Shown piece by piece: positions 17,128 through 26,336 of a DNA stretch of 64,000 bases. The translations under genes were made by a program, and so were the position numbers. The stretch's first letter is position 1, and every line of letters begins with the position of its first letter. The notes under the pieces are model-generated. The model ran no database searches, had not been told where the DNA came from, and worked only from the letters and a program-made list of their open reading frames with translations. This DNA comes from Flavobacteriaceae bacterium (GTDB lineage Bacteria; Bacteroidota; Bacteroidia; Flavobacteriales; Flavobacteriaceae): positions 62,001 to 126,000 of the forward strand of contig NVXD01000016.1 in NCBI GenBank assembly GCA_002746415.1, written 5' to 3'.

Positions 17128-17703
17128 TCATATCCTAATTTTAGAAAAACCATCAGCATCTGTATGCGCCCTAGTAGTTTCTAAATGTTTGGCATTGATT
17201 TTTCCAAAACCATCTATTTTTAAATCCACCGAATTTGCTTTACCAGATACCGTTAAGCCACAAAAACCATCAAGGTCAATGCTTAGATCATTAACATCTA
17301 CAATGATATCTCCCTTAATAAAACCGTCTCCTTTAATAACCAATTGATCCATAGTCAATGCTTGATAAGATTCTAAACGAATAAAACCATCAACATCAAT
17401 ATTGTTTAATGTTGTATAGCTCAGATAAATATCAACTTTACGGTCGTTGTTTCTTCTATGCCTTCTTTCAAAATGTAAATAGAGAGTTCCATTACGCACC
17501 TCAGTAACATAATTCCCTAAATAAACATTCTTTCTTGTTTCCAATTTTATGGAAGGTGTATCACTTTTTATAAGGTACAATCTGGCATTACCATCCAATT
17601 TAATTTTATCAAATGTTGCTAGGCTTCTAATTTCTGAGTTTTGCGCAACTAGGCCATTAATTACTCCCATTACAATAATTAAGGTAAAGGTCAATTTTTT
17701 CAT
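17128..17703 (-). CDS. Secreted DUF2807 (head-GIN domain) protein
   Basis: The 191-residue protein has a Sec signal peptide (MKKLTFTLIIVMGVINGLVA, cut near VAQ) and then a regular beta-helix of short repeats: IRLESYQALTMDQLVIKGDG, FIKGDIIVDVNDLSIDLDG, FCGLTVSGKANSVDLKIDG, each turn ending with DG. This is the DUF2807 'putative auto-transporter adhesin head GIN' domain, common and of unknown function in Bacteroidota. It lies 108 bp after the ABC permease-peptidase gene on the same strand. Its immediate leader shares the motif ATCAAAAAACGAACA with the SDHH gene at 11319. Confidence 0.87.
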   Translation of the reverse strand: MKKLTFTLIIVMGVINGLVAQNSEIRSLATFDKIKLDGNARLYLIKSDTPSIKLETRKNVYLGNYVTEVRNGTLYLHFERRHRRNNDRKVDIYLSYTTLNNIDVDGFIRLESYQALTMDQLVIKGDGFIKGDIIVDVNDLSIDLDGFCGLTVSGKANSVDLKIDGFGKINAKHLETTRAHTDADGFSKIRI

Positions 17704-17740
17704 ACTGTTCGTTTTTTGATGATGATGATTAAATATAAGT

Positions 17741-17757
17741 GTCTATATCTTATAGAC
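17741..17757. promoter_or_regulatory. Short palindrome upstream of the DUF2807 gene
   Basis: GTCTATA-TCT-TATAGAC is a perfect 7-bp inverted repeat with a 3-base centre, located 38 bp before the DUF2807 start and after the stop of the permease gene. The short centre fits a protein-binding site better than a terminator. No T-run follows. Confidence 0.35.
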
Positions 17758-17811
17758 GCGACTGACCCTTAAATGGTTGCCTGAAAAATTCAACTAAAAT
17801 GATATTCCAGT

Positions 17812-20800
17812 TTATCGTTTCTTTTCTATGAGTGTTTTTACATTATCATCACTATTTTTATCTATCAACTTATGATGGATATCTACCCCTGCTTTTGTAG
17901 GTTTCTGATGTACCATGATTTCTAGTGCTGTTGCCTTATCGGTAATTCTATGCTTTTTTAAGTAGATTAATTCATCTTCTCTGTCTTTCCCTTCCGCGTA
18001 TATTCCTATATCAATCCAATCATCCATATCAATAACGGCTTCTACTCCCAAACTATCAGTACGGTACTTAATCGTCTCCAATGACAGGCTTACCTTGTAT
18101 TGCTTATCTGATACCATTTCATAGGTACTTTGTTTTGTTTTATTTACATAACGCGTATTGGTTTCAAACAAATCCGTAATAACATATTGAAGGCTATCTG
18201 GAGTAACTTGTCTGAAATACCCCAACAAATCTTCTGATGTAGCATATCTATCTTTTTTAACTGAATCTTCAAATGGATTCCAATTTTTTATAAATCTTTT
18301 CAATGCTATATTTACACTGTCTTCAGTGATATAATCCTGCAAGGCATACATATTTACGGCACCTTTCCTATAATAAATATAATTCTCATTTTCAACCAAT
18401 TCCAATGATGCTTCCTGCTTTTTCGCACCCCTTCTTCCTTCCAAATAACGTTGCAATTCCGATTTTAAAAATTGCTGTATTTTTTCTTCTGGATACTTTT
18501 GTCTCATGACCATCAAAGCTGAGTATTGCGACAGTGTTTCTAAGATTAAATGTTTGCCTTGCACATTGGCAGCCACAACTTGCAATCCCCACCATTGATG
18601 CGCCAATTCATGTGCGGTTATGTAAAATGCCATATCTACATCTGTTTCATCATTAATATCCAATAAAAACCCAAGTCCCTCAGAAAAAGGTACTGTATTG
18701 GGAAAAGATTGGGCATATTCTGCATACCGTGGGAATTCCATAATTCGCATTTCTTGGTATTGATATGGGCTGAAATTAGTACTAAAATAGTCTAATGACA
18801 TTTTCATGGATTCCATCATACGACTCAAATTATACTCATGTCCCTCATGGTAATAGATTTCAAGAGCCACTTCTTTGGATACACTGTCGTTTTCTGGAAT
18901 CCACTTGTCCTTCAAAATTTCATAGTTGGCAGAAACCATGGCGTAGAAATTGGTCATGGGAGTGTCCATTTTGTAATGGAAATAATTGCGGTTATCCTCC
19001 ACCCATTTTTTTTTCAAGGTTCCAGGAGCAATTGCCGTTTGATCAATTGCCGTCCCAATGATAATTTCAAAATTTATTTCATAGCCATCGTCACCATCCC
19101 AAGCATGGACCACTTCTATGGGGTCATTTCTTTTAGATTTTGACATTCTTGGAGTTAAGCCATACTCCATCCTGTCGTCATCATCTCGCAATTCATACCC
19201 CATATAGTAACCAAAGCTCGGAAAATCATTATTTTTTAAGAATGTTCCATTGCCAATGATTTTGGTATCTGTTCGTTTCTCTTTAAACCCTTTGGTGGTA
19301 TAGGTTTGTTTGAATTTCATTTTCAGGGAATCTCCTGGTTGCATGGGCTCCTTTAGTTTATAAATTGTATAACCAAAATCCAAATACTCATTGTTCACTT
19401 TAGCCTCACTACCAAAATCCACATGACTTAGCGTCACCTGTTCATCCAATAATTTTTGCACATGAATTTCTTCAATAGGTTCCTTGTGAGTATTGTGCAA
19501 CATATAATACCCTTCTACACTATAATTTCTATCAGAAGGATAGATCTCCAATTTCAGGTTAGTATCAACTATTTTAGGCTGTGGTAGGTATTTATATTTT
19601 CTAAGTGTTTTTTCGTAAGCCACTTTAAATTCTTCCTTCATAGAAGAGGTCCAATGGGTATTAAGGATATTCGTATTGTAAAAAATATAACCTCCCAATA
19701 AAACTAAAATCACCGCAGCAGTTGCCCCAAGTTTAAACAATGGTTTTGTGAAATTTAGTTTGCTTAATCTCCAACGGGTCTTTAATCGGGTATCTGTCCC
19801 TCTAACGGAGAAAACAGCTGTAATTATAAAAAGGATAAGGAAAAATGCCAGCCAATACATCAGAATTATCAAATAAGGGAATAAAAAATGTCCATAACCA
19901 TTCATATCCGAATAAGTACCCAAGGAATTGCCTCCAAAACTGTACAAGACATGACCATATCCAAAAAGCTCCAAAGCCATGCTCAAGATAAAGAAGGTCA
20001 TTACCAATATATATCCTATAAATTTCCGATTGACTAGTACTTGAAAGAAAAAAGAAATAAAGGTGTACCACATAAGGAAGGGAAACAACTCCACAAAAAA
20101 GCCGTAAAAGTAAACGTGCAGTTCATAATGATAATAACCGTTGACGGTTTGGAAGATGATTCCAGATACAATTAGAAAGGTCATTAATAAAGCATAGACC
20201 ATCATCAAACTAATGAATTTACCTGCTAGATTTATGAAATTGGAAAAAGGGAGCGCATCATAAATGAGGTTTAGCCTGATTCCTCTTTCTTTCCATATAA
20301 GTTCCCCTGAATAGAATACAAGAACAATGATAAAAAAGAAACTGGACATTTCCTGTAATTCTCCGACTATGAAATATGTTGTTGGATAGCTATTTACACC
20401 ATAAACAGTACCCAAACCAATAGAGTTGACTAAAATAATAACCATACCACAGATAACAATAGCCCAAAAGGATACCTCTTTAAGTATCGATTTAAAGTAA
20501 AATAGGGAGTGCTGGATAAGTTGGGCGCATTGTGCCTTATAACCCTGATCCAAGGTAAGGGTTGGTACTTTTATATTTTTACTTAAAACTTCTTGTTTAC
20601 TTTGAATAATCTCACTCTTCTTTTTATACGTTTTACTTTTCACCACATTAAAACTAAAGCGATAGTATCCAATAACTAATGCAATAACACCTATGGTTAA
20701 CCAAAATAGTTTATTGTACAACAACACACTATTAAAAGGAATCAACTGTGAATTCATTTCAATAGCACTCCATGTTTTTGTCATAGTACTCAAGGTTGTC

Positions 20801-21420
20801 AAGGAAAACGGGTCTAAAATTGCTTGCGCAGTTTCATTTTTTATAGCCTTTGTCAACATAAACAGTACAAAAACAAAAATACCCTGTGTGTAAACCACAA
20901 TTAATTTTCTGCTTAAAGCCCCACTAACAAAAAACAAGGCAGCACCAAAAAACAAAAGGGGCAATACCACATAAAGGAAGGTCTGTAGATACAGTATTAA
21001 ATTAAAAGGTAAGGAGTCCTCTGGGTTGCGCCATGGCATATATTCTCCAAGAATAACTCCCCATAGAACACTACTAAAAATAAAAAGCAAGACCACAAAA
21101 GACCCTAAAAACCTTCCAAGGAGGTAGTCGCGCTTTTTTATGGGATTCACAAACATTAAGGATTCCATCTGATATTCAAAGTCCCGTAGCACAGAAACCC
21201 CCATGATCATGGAAATTACCATCATACCAATACCTGTGATGACTCCCATTGTCTTAGCTATGACTATAGGTGCATTTTTTTTAACCAGACCAAAGTCAAC
21301 CCCCTCATAAACAAAATCGACCGCGACTAAAGAGAATAAGAAGATGAAAAGAAAGAAGATATAAGTGTCAAGGCGTTTGGCCCTGTATTTAAGCTCGAAT
21401 TTAAATATTTCGTACCACAT
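17812..21420 (-). CDS. ABC transporter permease fused to M1 aminopeptidase
   Basis: The 1,202-residue protein has an ABC-2-type permease half with about twelve hydrophobic helices spread over residues 1-590, and a soluble C-terminal half that is an M1 (aminopeptidase N-like) metallopeptidase. The zinc motif HELAHQWW is at 937-944 with the third ligand Glu at 961 (HEXXH-X18-E). The usual GXMEN exopeptidase motif before it is not recognisable; FSEGLGF lies at the corresponding place. The fusion is a known Bacteroidota architecture of unknown substrate, with the peptidase placed outside the cytoplasmic membrane. The ATPase subunit starts upstream and ends 29 bp before this gene, so both are one transporter. 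Confidence 0.92.
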   Translation of the reverse strand: MWYEIFKFELKYRAKRLDTYIFFLFIFLFSLVAVDFVYEGVDFGLVKKNAPIVIAKTMGVITGIGMMVISMIMGVSVLRDFEYQMESLMFVNPIKKRDYLLGRFLGSFVVLLFIFSSVLWGVILGEYMPWRNPEDSLPFNLILYLQTFLYVVLPLLFFGAALFFVSGALSRKLIVVYTQGIFVFVLFMLTKAIKNETAQAILDPFSLTTLSTMTKTWSAIEMNSQLIPFNSVLLYNKLFWLTIGVIALVIGYYRFSFNVVKSKTYKKKSEIIQSKQEVLSKNIKVPTLTLDQGYKAQCAQLIQHSLFYFKSILKEVSFWAIVICGMVIILVNSIGLGTVYGVNSYPTTYFIVGELQEMSSFFFIIVLVFYSGELIWKERGIRLNLIYDALPFSNFINLAGKFISLMMVYALLMTFLIVSGIIFQTVNGYYHYELHVYFYGFFVELFPFLMWYTFISFFFQVLVNRKFIGYILVMTFFILSMALELFGYGHVLYSFGGNSLGTYSDMNGYGHFLFPYLIILMYWLAFFLILFIITAVFSVRGTDTRLKTRWRLSKLNFTKPLFKLGATAAVILVLLGGYIFYNTNILNTHWTSSMKEEFKVAYEKTLRKYKYLPQPKIVDTNLKLEIYPSDRNYSVEGYYMLHNTHKEPIEEIHVQKLLDEQVTLSHVDFGSEAKVNNEYLDFGYTIYKLKEPMQPGDSLKMKFKQTYTTKGFKEKRTDTKIIGNGTFLKNNDFPSFGYYMGYELRDDDDRMEYGLTPRMSKSKRNDPIEVVHAWDGDDGYEINFEIIIGTAIDQTAIAPGTLKKKWVEDNRNYFHYKMDTPMTNFYAMVSANYEILKDKWIPENDSVSKEVALEIYYHEGHEYNLSRMMESMKMSLDYFSTNFSPYQYQEMRIMEFPRYAEYAQSFPNTVPFSEGLGFLLDINDETDVDMAFYITAHELAHQWWGLQVVAANVQGKHLILETLSQYSALMVMRQKYPEEKIQQFLKSELQRYLEGRRGAKKQEASLELVENENYIYYRKGAVNMYALQDYITEDSVNIALKRFIKNWNPFEDSVKKDRYATSEDLLGYFRQVTPDSLQYVITDLFETNTRYVNKTKQSTYEMVSDKQYKVSLSLETIKYRTDSLGVEAVIDMDDWIDIGIYAEGKDREDELIYLKKHRITDKATALEIMVHQKPTKAGVDIHHKLIDKNSDDNVKTLIEKKR

Positions 21421-21449
21421 GCTGCGTTGTATTATTTGAGATTATTTAA

Positions 21450-22337
21450 TTATTTAGTGCCGTGCTGCTCTCCATAAATTTGCGAGAAATACACATCTTG
21501 CAAATCTGCTTTTATGGGTGTAAAACCGTTGGCAGGGTTATTATCACATAGAATATGAATGATGGGTTTTCCAAGGAATAATTTTTCAGCAATAACATTG
21601 TATTCCTGCTTATAGCTTTCCAATTCATTTTTTAAAATTGTTTTTTGGTATACCTTATCCTCAATTTCTTCAATGACTTTTAATGGGTCTCCTTTCAAAA
21701 GCACTTGTCCTTTGTTAATAATCGCCATATTTGTACAGAGTTCCTTTACATCGTCTACTATGTGTGTGGATAATATTACTACGGTATTTTCTCCAAGGGC
21801 ACTTAAGAGGTTGTAGAATCTGTTTCTCTCTACAGGATCCAATCCTGCCGTAGGTTCATCTACAATCAGCAATTTAGGATTGGTAAGTAATGCTTGTGCA
21901 ATTCCAAAACGTTGTTTCATTCCACCGGAAAATCCTCCTAGATTTCTCTTTCTATCTGCATATAAATTTGTTTTATACAAGAGTGCCTTCACTACCTCTT
22001 TTCGTTCCTTTTTATTGGTAATTCCTTTTAATACCGCTAAATGGTCTAACAAAACTTCTGCACTTATTTTAGGGTATAGACCAAACTCTTGTGGTAGGTA
22101 GCCCAAAATTTTCCGAACGTCATTTTTCTGTGTTAAAACATTTAAATCACCAAGGGTAACGGTTCCTTGATCCGCTTCCTGTAAGGTAGCAATCGTTCTC
22201 ATCAGCGTAGATTTTCCCGCGCCATTGGGACCTAATAGTCCAAACATACCTGTTGGGATATCCAATGAAATATCATGTAATGCCTGTACTCCATTTGCAT
22301 AGGTTTTAGAAAGATTGGAAATTATAAGATTGTTCAT
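21450..22337 (-). CDS. ABC transporter ATP-binding protein
   Basis: A 295-residue ABC ATPase when started at the ATG at 22337 (MNNLIISNLSKTYANG); an upstream in-frame ATG at 22370 would add 11 residues. Walker A is GPNGAGKST, the Q-loop region YLPQEFGLYP, the signature LGGFSGGMKQR, Walker B LLIVDEPTAGLD and the switch His is in LSTHIVDD. It has the size and order of the ABC-2 exporter/DrrA-NatA class. It is directly upstream of the permease-M1 fusion and divergent from a LytS/LytTR pair, which may control it. Confidence 0.93.
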   Translation of the reverse strand: MNNLIISNLSKTYANGVQALHDISLDIPTGMFGLLGPNGAGKSTLMRTIATLQEADQGTVTLGDLNVLTQKNDVRKILGYLPQEFGLYPKISAEVLLDHLAVLKGITNKKERKEVVKALLYKTNLYADRKRNLGGFSGGMKQRFGIAQALLTNPKLLIVDEPTAGLDPVERNRFYNLLSALGENTVVILSTHIVDDVKELCTNMAIINKGQVLLKGDPLKVIEEIEDKVYQKTILKNELESYKQEYNVIAEKLFLGKPIIHILCDNNPANGFTPIKADLQDVYFSQIYGEQHGTK

Positions 22338-22501
22338 TTTATATTCTATTTTGGACAAATATATTGGCATGCCAGAGGGTACCCAAGCAAATGTGATATA
22401 CCAATACCATACAGGGACACAAGGGCTTTAGATGCATGTAAAATGACTTTATAGTGCTTTTAAAGTCGTTGTTCCCTCTAAAAAGGCTGTTTGTCAACTT
22501 C

Positions 22502-22533
22502 TTTGGCGGTTGTGTATTACTTGCCTAATTTTG
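22502..22533 (+). promoter_or_regulatory. Bacteroidota-type promoter (TTTG / TAATTTTG)
   Basis: TTTG at 22502-22505 and TAATTTTG at 22526-22533 are separated by 20 bases, a full match to the phylum's -33 TTTG and -7 TAnnTTTG pattern. The -7 box ends only three bases before the first ATG (22537) of the kinase gene, so the transcript should have almost no leader. Confidence 0.6.
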
Positions 22534-22536
22534 CGT

Positions 22537-23331
22537 ATGCTTTCAAAGGTTAAACAACTATTATCGCAAATCCCTAAATGGGTATTTAGAGTAATCCTCA
22601 TCCTAATTGGACTGCTCATTTTCATATTCAATGATTTTTTTGGTTCCAGTGAAATCTTCGGTATAGCAGCCTTCTTATATTTTCTGATAGTCATAGGATT
22701 AATTGCTCGTTGGTTTTTCAAACAAACAAAAGCCATTATCAATCTTAAAAATGAAAAAACAAAGACAGAATTGATGCATTTGCAGAGTCAGGTGAATCCT
22801 CATTTCTTTTTTAATATGCTCAATAACCTATACGGTTTGGTGGAAAAGGATTCCAAAAAGGCGCAAGAACTAATTCTTAAACTCTCGGACATGATGCGAT
22901 ACAGCATCTATAACGGACAAAAAGATACGGTTGCTATTAACGAAGAGGTAGCTTATTTAAAAAACTATATTGCCTTGCACAAAATGCGTTATCACAAGAA
23001 GATTGATGTGCTGTTTACCCTTCATGTTCAAGATGAAACCTTCAAAATAATGCCTTTGCTCTTTATCATTCTTTTGGAAAATGCTTTTAAACATGGAGTG
23101 GAGAATTTAAGAGAGCATGCCTACGTACATATCAATATGACAGTAACAGAGAATACAGTTCATTTTGACATAGAAAACAATTTTGAACCAACTGAAGAAA
23201 CCACATCACCCGGAATTGGACTAAAAAATCTAAAACGAAGATTGGAATTGGTCTATCCAAAAAACCATTCTTTATCTTTTACCCAAACAAAAGAAATATA
23301 TAAGGCACTTTTAACCATAGAGAAATCATGA
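22537..23331 (+). CDS. LytS/YehU-type sensor histidine kinase
   Basis: Started at the ATG at 22537 the product has 264 residues; an in-frame TTG at 22510 lies within the promoter and is unlikely. Two membrane helices (about 15-35 and 42-60) are followed by the kinase core: VNPHFFFNMLNNLYGL with the phospho-accepting His, LLENAFKHGV as the ATP-binding N-box and GIGLKNLKRRLEL as the G-box. It overlaps the LytTR regulator by 4 bp (ATGA). It is short and has almost no extracellular part, so it probably senses within the membrane. It is divergent from the ABC exporter, a common layout for LytS/LytTR control of transporters. Confidence 0.92.
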   Translation: MLSKVKQLLSQIPKWVFRVILILIGLLIFIFNDFFGSSEIFGIAAFLYFLIVIGLIARWFFKQTKAIINLKNEKTKTELMHLQSQVNPHFFFNMLNNLYGLVEKDSKKAQELILKLSDMMRYSIYNGQKDTVAINEEVAYLKNYIALHKMRYHKKIDVLFTLHVQDETFKIMPLLFIILLENAFKHGVENLREHAYVHINMTVTENTVHFDIENNFEPTEETTSPGIGLKNLKRRLELVYPKNHSLSFTQTKEIYKALLTIEKS

Positions 23332-24026
23332 TCAACTACTTAATTATTGATGACGAGCATATAGCCCATGACATTATCAAAGGGTACTGTGATCTATTGC
23401 CGAACATGCAATTGGTGAAAAATTGCTATGATGCTATGGAAGCATTGGACTGTTTGAGTCAAAATAAGGTGGATCTTATCTTTCTCGATTTAAACATGCC
23501 CAAGTTAAAAGGGTTTGAATTTCTAAAAACGCTCGCTACGCCACCTAAGGTTATTGTAACCACCGCCTACCAAGAACATGCCTTGGAAGGATACGAGCTC
23601 AACATTTCCGACTATCTTTTAAAACCCTTTAGTTTTGAGCGGTTTCTTAAAGCCATAAATAAAGTTATCAATACCCCTAGTAAAACAACTAAACCCGCAA
23701 CAGAAGGCAGTAATCCCATTTCAAAAAGCATCTTTTTACGAGAGAACAAAAAATATACACAAGTGGTCCTTGACACCATTCAATACATGGAGGCTGCAGG
23801 CAATTATTCTAAAGTGGTTACCCTAACAGAAACTATTACTGTTCGTGATAAAATATCCGATTTGCTAGCTTCTTTACCCACAAATGAATTTGTACAAGTC
23901 CATAAATCATTTGCGGTGGCCATACAACATATTGTAAGTATAGAAGGAAACAAAATAGCGATAGGTACGCATAGCATTCCTATTGGCAAGATTTATAAAA
24001 TGAAAGTTTCTGAGTTATTGAAATAA
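23328..24026 (+). CDS. LytTR family response regulator
   Basis: The 232-residue protein has a receiver (INYLIIDDEHIAHDI; phospho-acceptor in FLDLNMP, residue about 54; DYLLKPF for the conserved Lys) and a LytTR DNA-binding domain (about 130-230, with IQYMEAAGNYSKVVT and FVQVHKSFAVAIQHI). It overlaps the kinase gene by 4 bp and forms the second LytS/LytTR system of the window. Its likely targets are the ABC exporter and DUF2807 genes transcribed the other way (inference from position). Confidence 0.93.
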   Translation: MINYLIIDDEHIAHDIIKGYCDLLPNMQLVKNCYDAMEALDCLSQNKVDLIFLDLNMPKLKGFEFLKTLATPPKVIVTTAYQEHALEGYELNISDYLLKPFSFERFLKAINKVINTPSKTTKPATEGSNPISKSIFLRENKKYTQVVLDTIQYMEAAGNYSKVVTLTETITVRDKISDLLASLPTNEFVQVHKSFAVAIQHIVSIEGNKIAIGTHSIPIGKIYKMKVSELLK

Positions 24027-24056
24027 TTTACAACCCACATTTCAAATCTTACAGCC

Positions 24057-24659
24057 ATGTGCTCCAAACCACACCAACATTTTAAAATCTACAAACCCTA
24101 CGGAATGATCAGTCAGATGGGATCTAATAATGCAAAAGAGTTGCGTACAAAACACTTTTTAAAAGCGTTATATAATTTTCCTGAAGGCATTATGCCAATT
24201 GGCAGATTGGATGAAAATTCAGAGGGGTTATTGTTGCTTACCACTGATGGTAAATTAAGCGATACCATTAACCGTTCTGGAAAAGAAAAAGAATATTATG
24301 CACAATTGGATGGTGAAATAACCGCTGATGCCATAAAAAATTTGAGGACAGGAGTAGAAATTGGTTTTGAGGGGAAAAAATACCAAACCAAGCAGTGTGT
24401 GGTCACTACATTGGAAACACCCACTACTTTACCTGAACCTGATAAAAAAATACGTTTGGGGCGGCATAGGCCAACTTCTTGGGTGCGTATTGTTTTGACT
24501 GAAGGTAAATTTAGGCAAGTGCGAAAAATGACTGCTGCAGTAGGTTTTCCTACCCTTCGACTAATTAGAGTACGTGTGGGAACTATTACATTAGACGGTT
24601 TATTGCCTGGTGATGTGGCTGCTATAGCTGACCGTTTACTTTATGAACCGACAAAATAG
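24057..24659 (+). CDS. rluE: rRNA pseudouridine synthase, RluE type
   Basis: A 200-residue RsuA/RluE-family enzyme. The catalytic Asp is in MPIGRLDENSEGLLLLTTDG, and the tail GKFRQVRKMTAAVGFPTLRL is the family's second conserved block. It has no N-terminal S4 domain, as in RluE, which modifies U2457 of E. coli 23S rRNA; assignment to that site is by length and family only. Its last 38 bp overlap the end of the convergent cyclase gene. Confidence 0.82.
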   Translation: MCSKPHQHFKIYKPYGMISQMGSNNAKELRTKHFLKALYNFPEGIMPIGRLDENSEGLLLLTTDGKLSDTINRSGKEKEYYAQLDGEITADAIKNLRTGVEIGFEGKKYQTKQCVVTTLETPTTLPEPDKKIRLGRHRPTSWVRIVLTEGKFRQVRKMTAAVGFPTLRLIRVRVGTITLDGLLPGDVAAIADRLLYEPTK

Positions 24660-25680
24660 CGACATCCTCTTCCTTGCCTTTCAATGCAATGATGCCTAAT
24701 TCATTAAAAACAAACTTACTTGAACCTAGCTGTTCCTTTAAGTTCCTTGATATCAGCAGTTCTTGTTTAAATTCATTACATTTCCCTTGAATCCTAGCTG
24801 CTGTATTGATGGTATCCCCATGGTATGCTATTTCTTTTTTGTATTTACCCACCTCAGTTACGATAACCACTCCTGAGTTGAGTCCAGCTTTAAAAAATGG
24901 AAGGCAGTTGTACCTTTTCTGGTATCTTTTTTGCTTTTTTTTGAGTCGTTCTTTAAAATTGAAAAACGCATTGATGCAATTCTGGTTTCTTAATCCTTTT
25001 TTCAGTTCCCACGTCAGAATGACTTCATCCCCAACATATTGATAGACTTCTGCTTCATTTTCTATGACAACTCCCAAATCATTAAAACAATCCTGAATCA
25101 TCTTACTGTACTTAATATGGCCCAATCTTTCTGCATGCTGGGTAGACGATTGCAAATCCAAAAACATAAAAATTCGGTGCTCTTCCCTAGGGGTATAAAA
25201 CCTACCATGTAGTAATTTTCCAAGATTACTCTCCCCTATAAGCAGTTGCATTTGCCTTAGAATGAGAAAGAAAAAATCAATGCTAAGGATATACAAATAA
25301 ATGGCTGGACTTCCGGGTTCAATGATAAAGTCAATTAATCCTTTAGTCTCTCCAAAAAAAGTAATGGCCATAAAGTAGGAAACCACAATGAGTAAGAATA
25401 AAAACAGTATGGCAAAAATAATCCTGAAGGCAATTAAATTTCGAAAGGAAATACGTCCATAAATTCGTTCTTCAGTCAGTATTTGGGCATATCCCGATAT
25501 ACTACCAAAAAAGAAACCAAAAATACTAGACACCATTATGGAATCCCAAAATTCAAAGGAAATAGAACTCATTTCTATGGTCCCTACTCCCCTGATTATA
25601 GATAAAAAAAGAAAGGCAAGTGTCCAACCAACAATGTAGTCTCTAACAATTTTCCACCTGCGTATACTTTTAAATTTCAT
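24622..25680 (-). CDS. Membrane-bound class III adenylate/guanylate cyclase
   Basis: The 352-residue protein has about five membrane helices in residues 15-165 and a C-terminal class III cyclase domain. The two metal-binding Asp residues are visible in FLDLQSST and QYVGDEV, and the transition-state motif appears as GDTINTAARIQ. The N-terminal half is similar in layout to membrane-bound cyclases seen in marine Bacteroidota. It probably makes cAMP; purine specificity is not certain. Its end overlaps the convergent pseudouridine synthase by 38 bp, so the two mRNAs are complementary there. Confidence 0.88.
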   Translation of the reverse strand: MKFKSIRRWKIVRDYIVGWTLAFLFLSIIRGVGTIEMSSISFEFWDSIMVSSIFGFFFGSISGYAQILTEERIYGRISFRNLIAFRIIFAILFLFLLIVVSYFMAITFFGETKGLIDFIIEPGSPAIYLYILSIDFFFLILRQMQLLIGESNLGKLLHGRFYTPREEHRIFMFLDLQSSTQHAERLGHIKYSKMIQDCFNDLGVVIENEAEVYQYVGDEVILTWELKKGLRNQNCINAFFNFKERLKKKQKRYQKRYNCLPFFKAGLNSGVVIVTEVGKYKKEIAYHGDTINTAARIQGKCNEFKQELLISRNLKEQLGSSKFVFNELGIIALKGKEEDVAILSVHKVNGQL

Positions 25681-25686
25681 GGCAAT

Positions 25687-26208
25687 TTATACAAACAATA
25701 ATATAAAGGTAAGCACCAGACCACCCAAGGTATAGTACAGTCCCTTTCTAAAGGTATCTGACTTTGGTAAAAACATCCAAAAAGCAGAGACCACAAAGAA
25801 AAGGAGTGAGACCCCAAAGAAGATGTTCAAATAAAACAAAGGGCTGCTTGACTTTGCTTTGTGCAATTTGGTCATCTTGTTCAACACATAAGGAAGTTCT
25901 TTAACCGTATAATTAACCATACCTGTGGCCTTATTATATGCTCCGTTAGAAAAATGAAGGACATCACCCTCTTCCTTAGTAAGCTTAAAGTTTTTACTTT
26001 TTAACGCTTTACCTAGTTCGTCTTGGGAAAGGTTAAGTGACAATTGTTTTTCAACTTGCTGCTCTCCTTTTAAGAAATCTGTATCCCTAAAAATCAAAAC
26101 GATACCACTCAGGGAATATACCGCCATAATACCAACTAAAAAGAACCCTAAATAGCGATGAATAATTCGCATGTAAAAACTTGTAGATTTTTTTGCTTTT
26201 GCACTCAT
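25687..26208 (-). CDS. PepSY-associated membrane protein
   Basis: The 173-residue protein has an N-terminal helix with the sequence RIIHRYLGFFLVGIMAVYSL, the signature of PepSY_TM proteins, a soluble part of about 80 residues, and two more helices at the C-terminus (about 120-140 and 150-172). PepSY_TM proteins are often linked to iron uptake or metal reduction, but there is no such gene next to it. It ends 7 bp before the cyclase gene begins on the same strand, so the two are probably cotranscribed. Confidence 0.75.
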   Translation of the reverse strand: MSAKAKKSTSFYMRIIHRYLGFFLVGIMAVYSLSGIVLIFRDTDFLKGEQQVEKQLSLNLSQDELGKALKSKNFKLTKEEGDVLHFSNGAYNKATGMVNYTVKELPYVLNKMTKLHKAKSSSPLFYLNIFFGVSLLFFVVSAFWMFLPKSDTFRKGLYYTLGGLVLTFILLFV

Positions 26209-26312
26209 ACTTAAATTGAACTATTTTTTATATTAATAAAAACTTCTAAGATACATCTATTTACCAAAAATTCAGAATAGGAAATAAGGTGCATTATTGC
26301 ATGTTACATGAT

Positions 26313-26320
26313 TATCTTTG
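26313..26320 (+). promoter_or_regulatory. -7 box TATCTTTG before rlmF
   Basis: TATCTTTG matches TAnnTTTG and ends 17 bp before the GTG start at 26337. No exact TTTG is found at the -33 position. Confidence 0.4.
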
Positions 26321-26336
26321 TGGAAAATAAAAAAGA

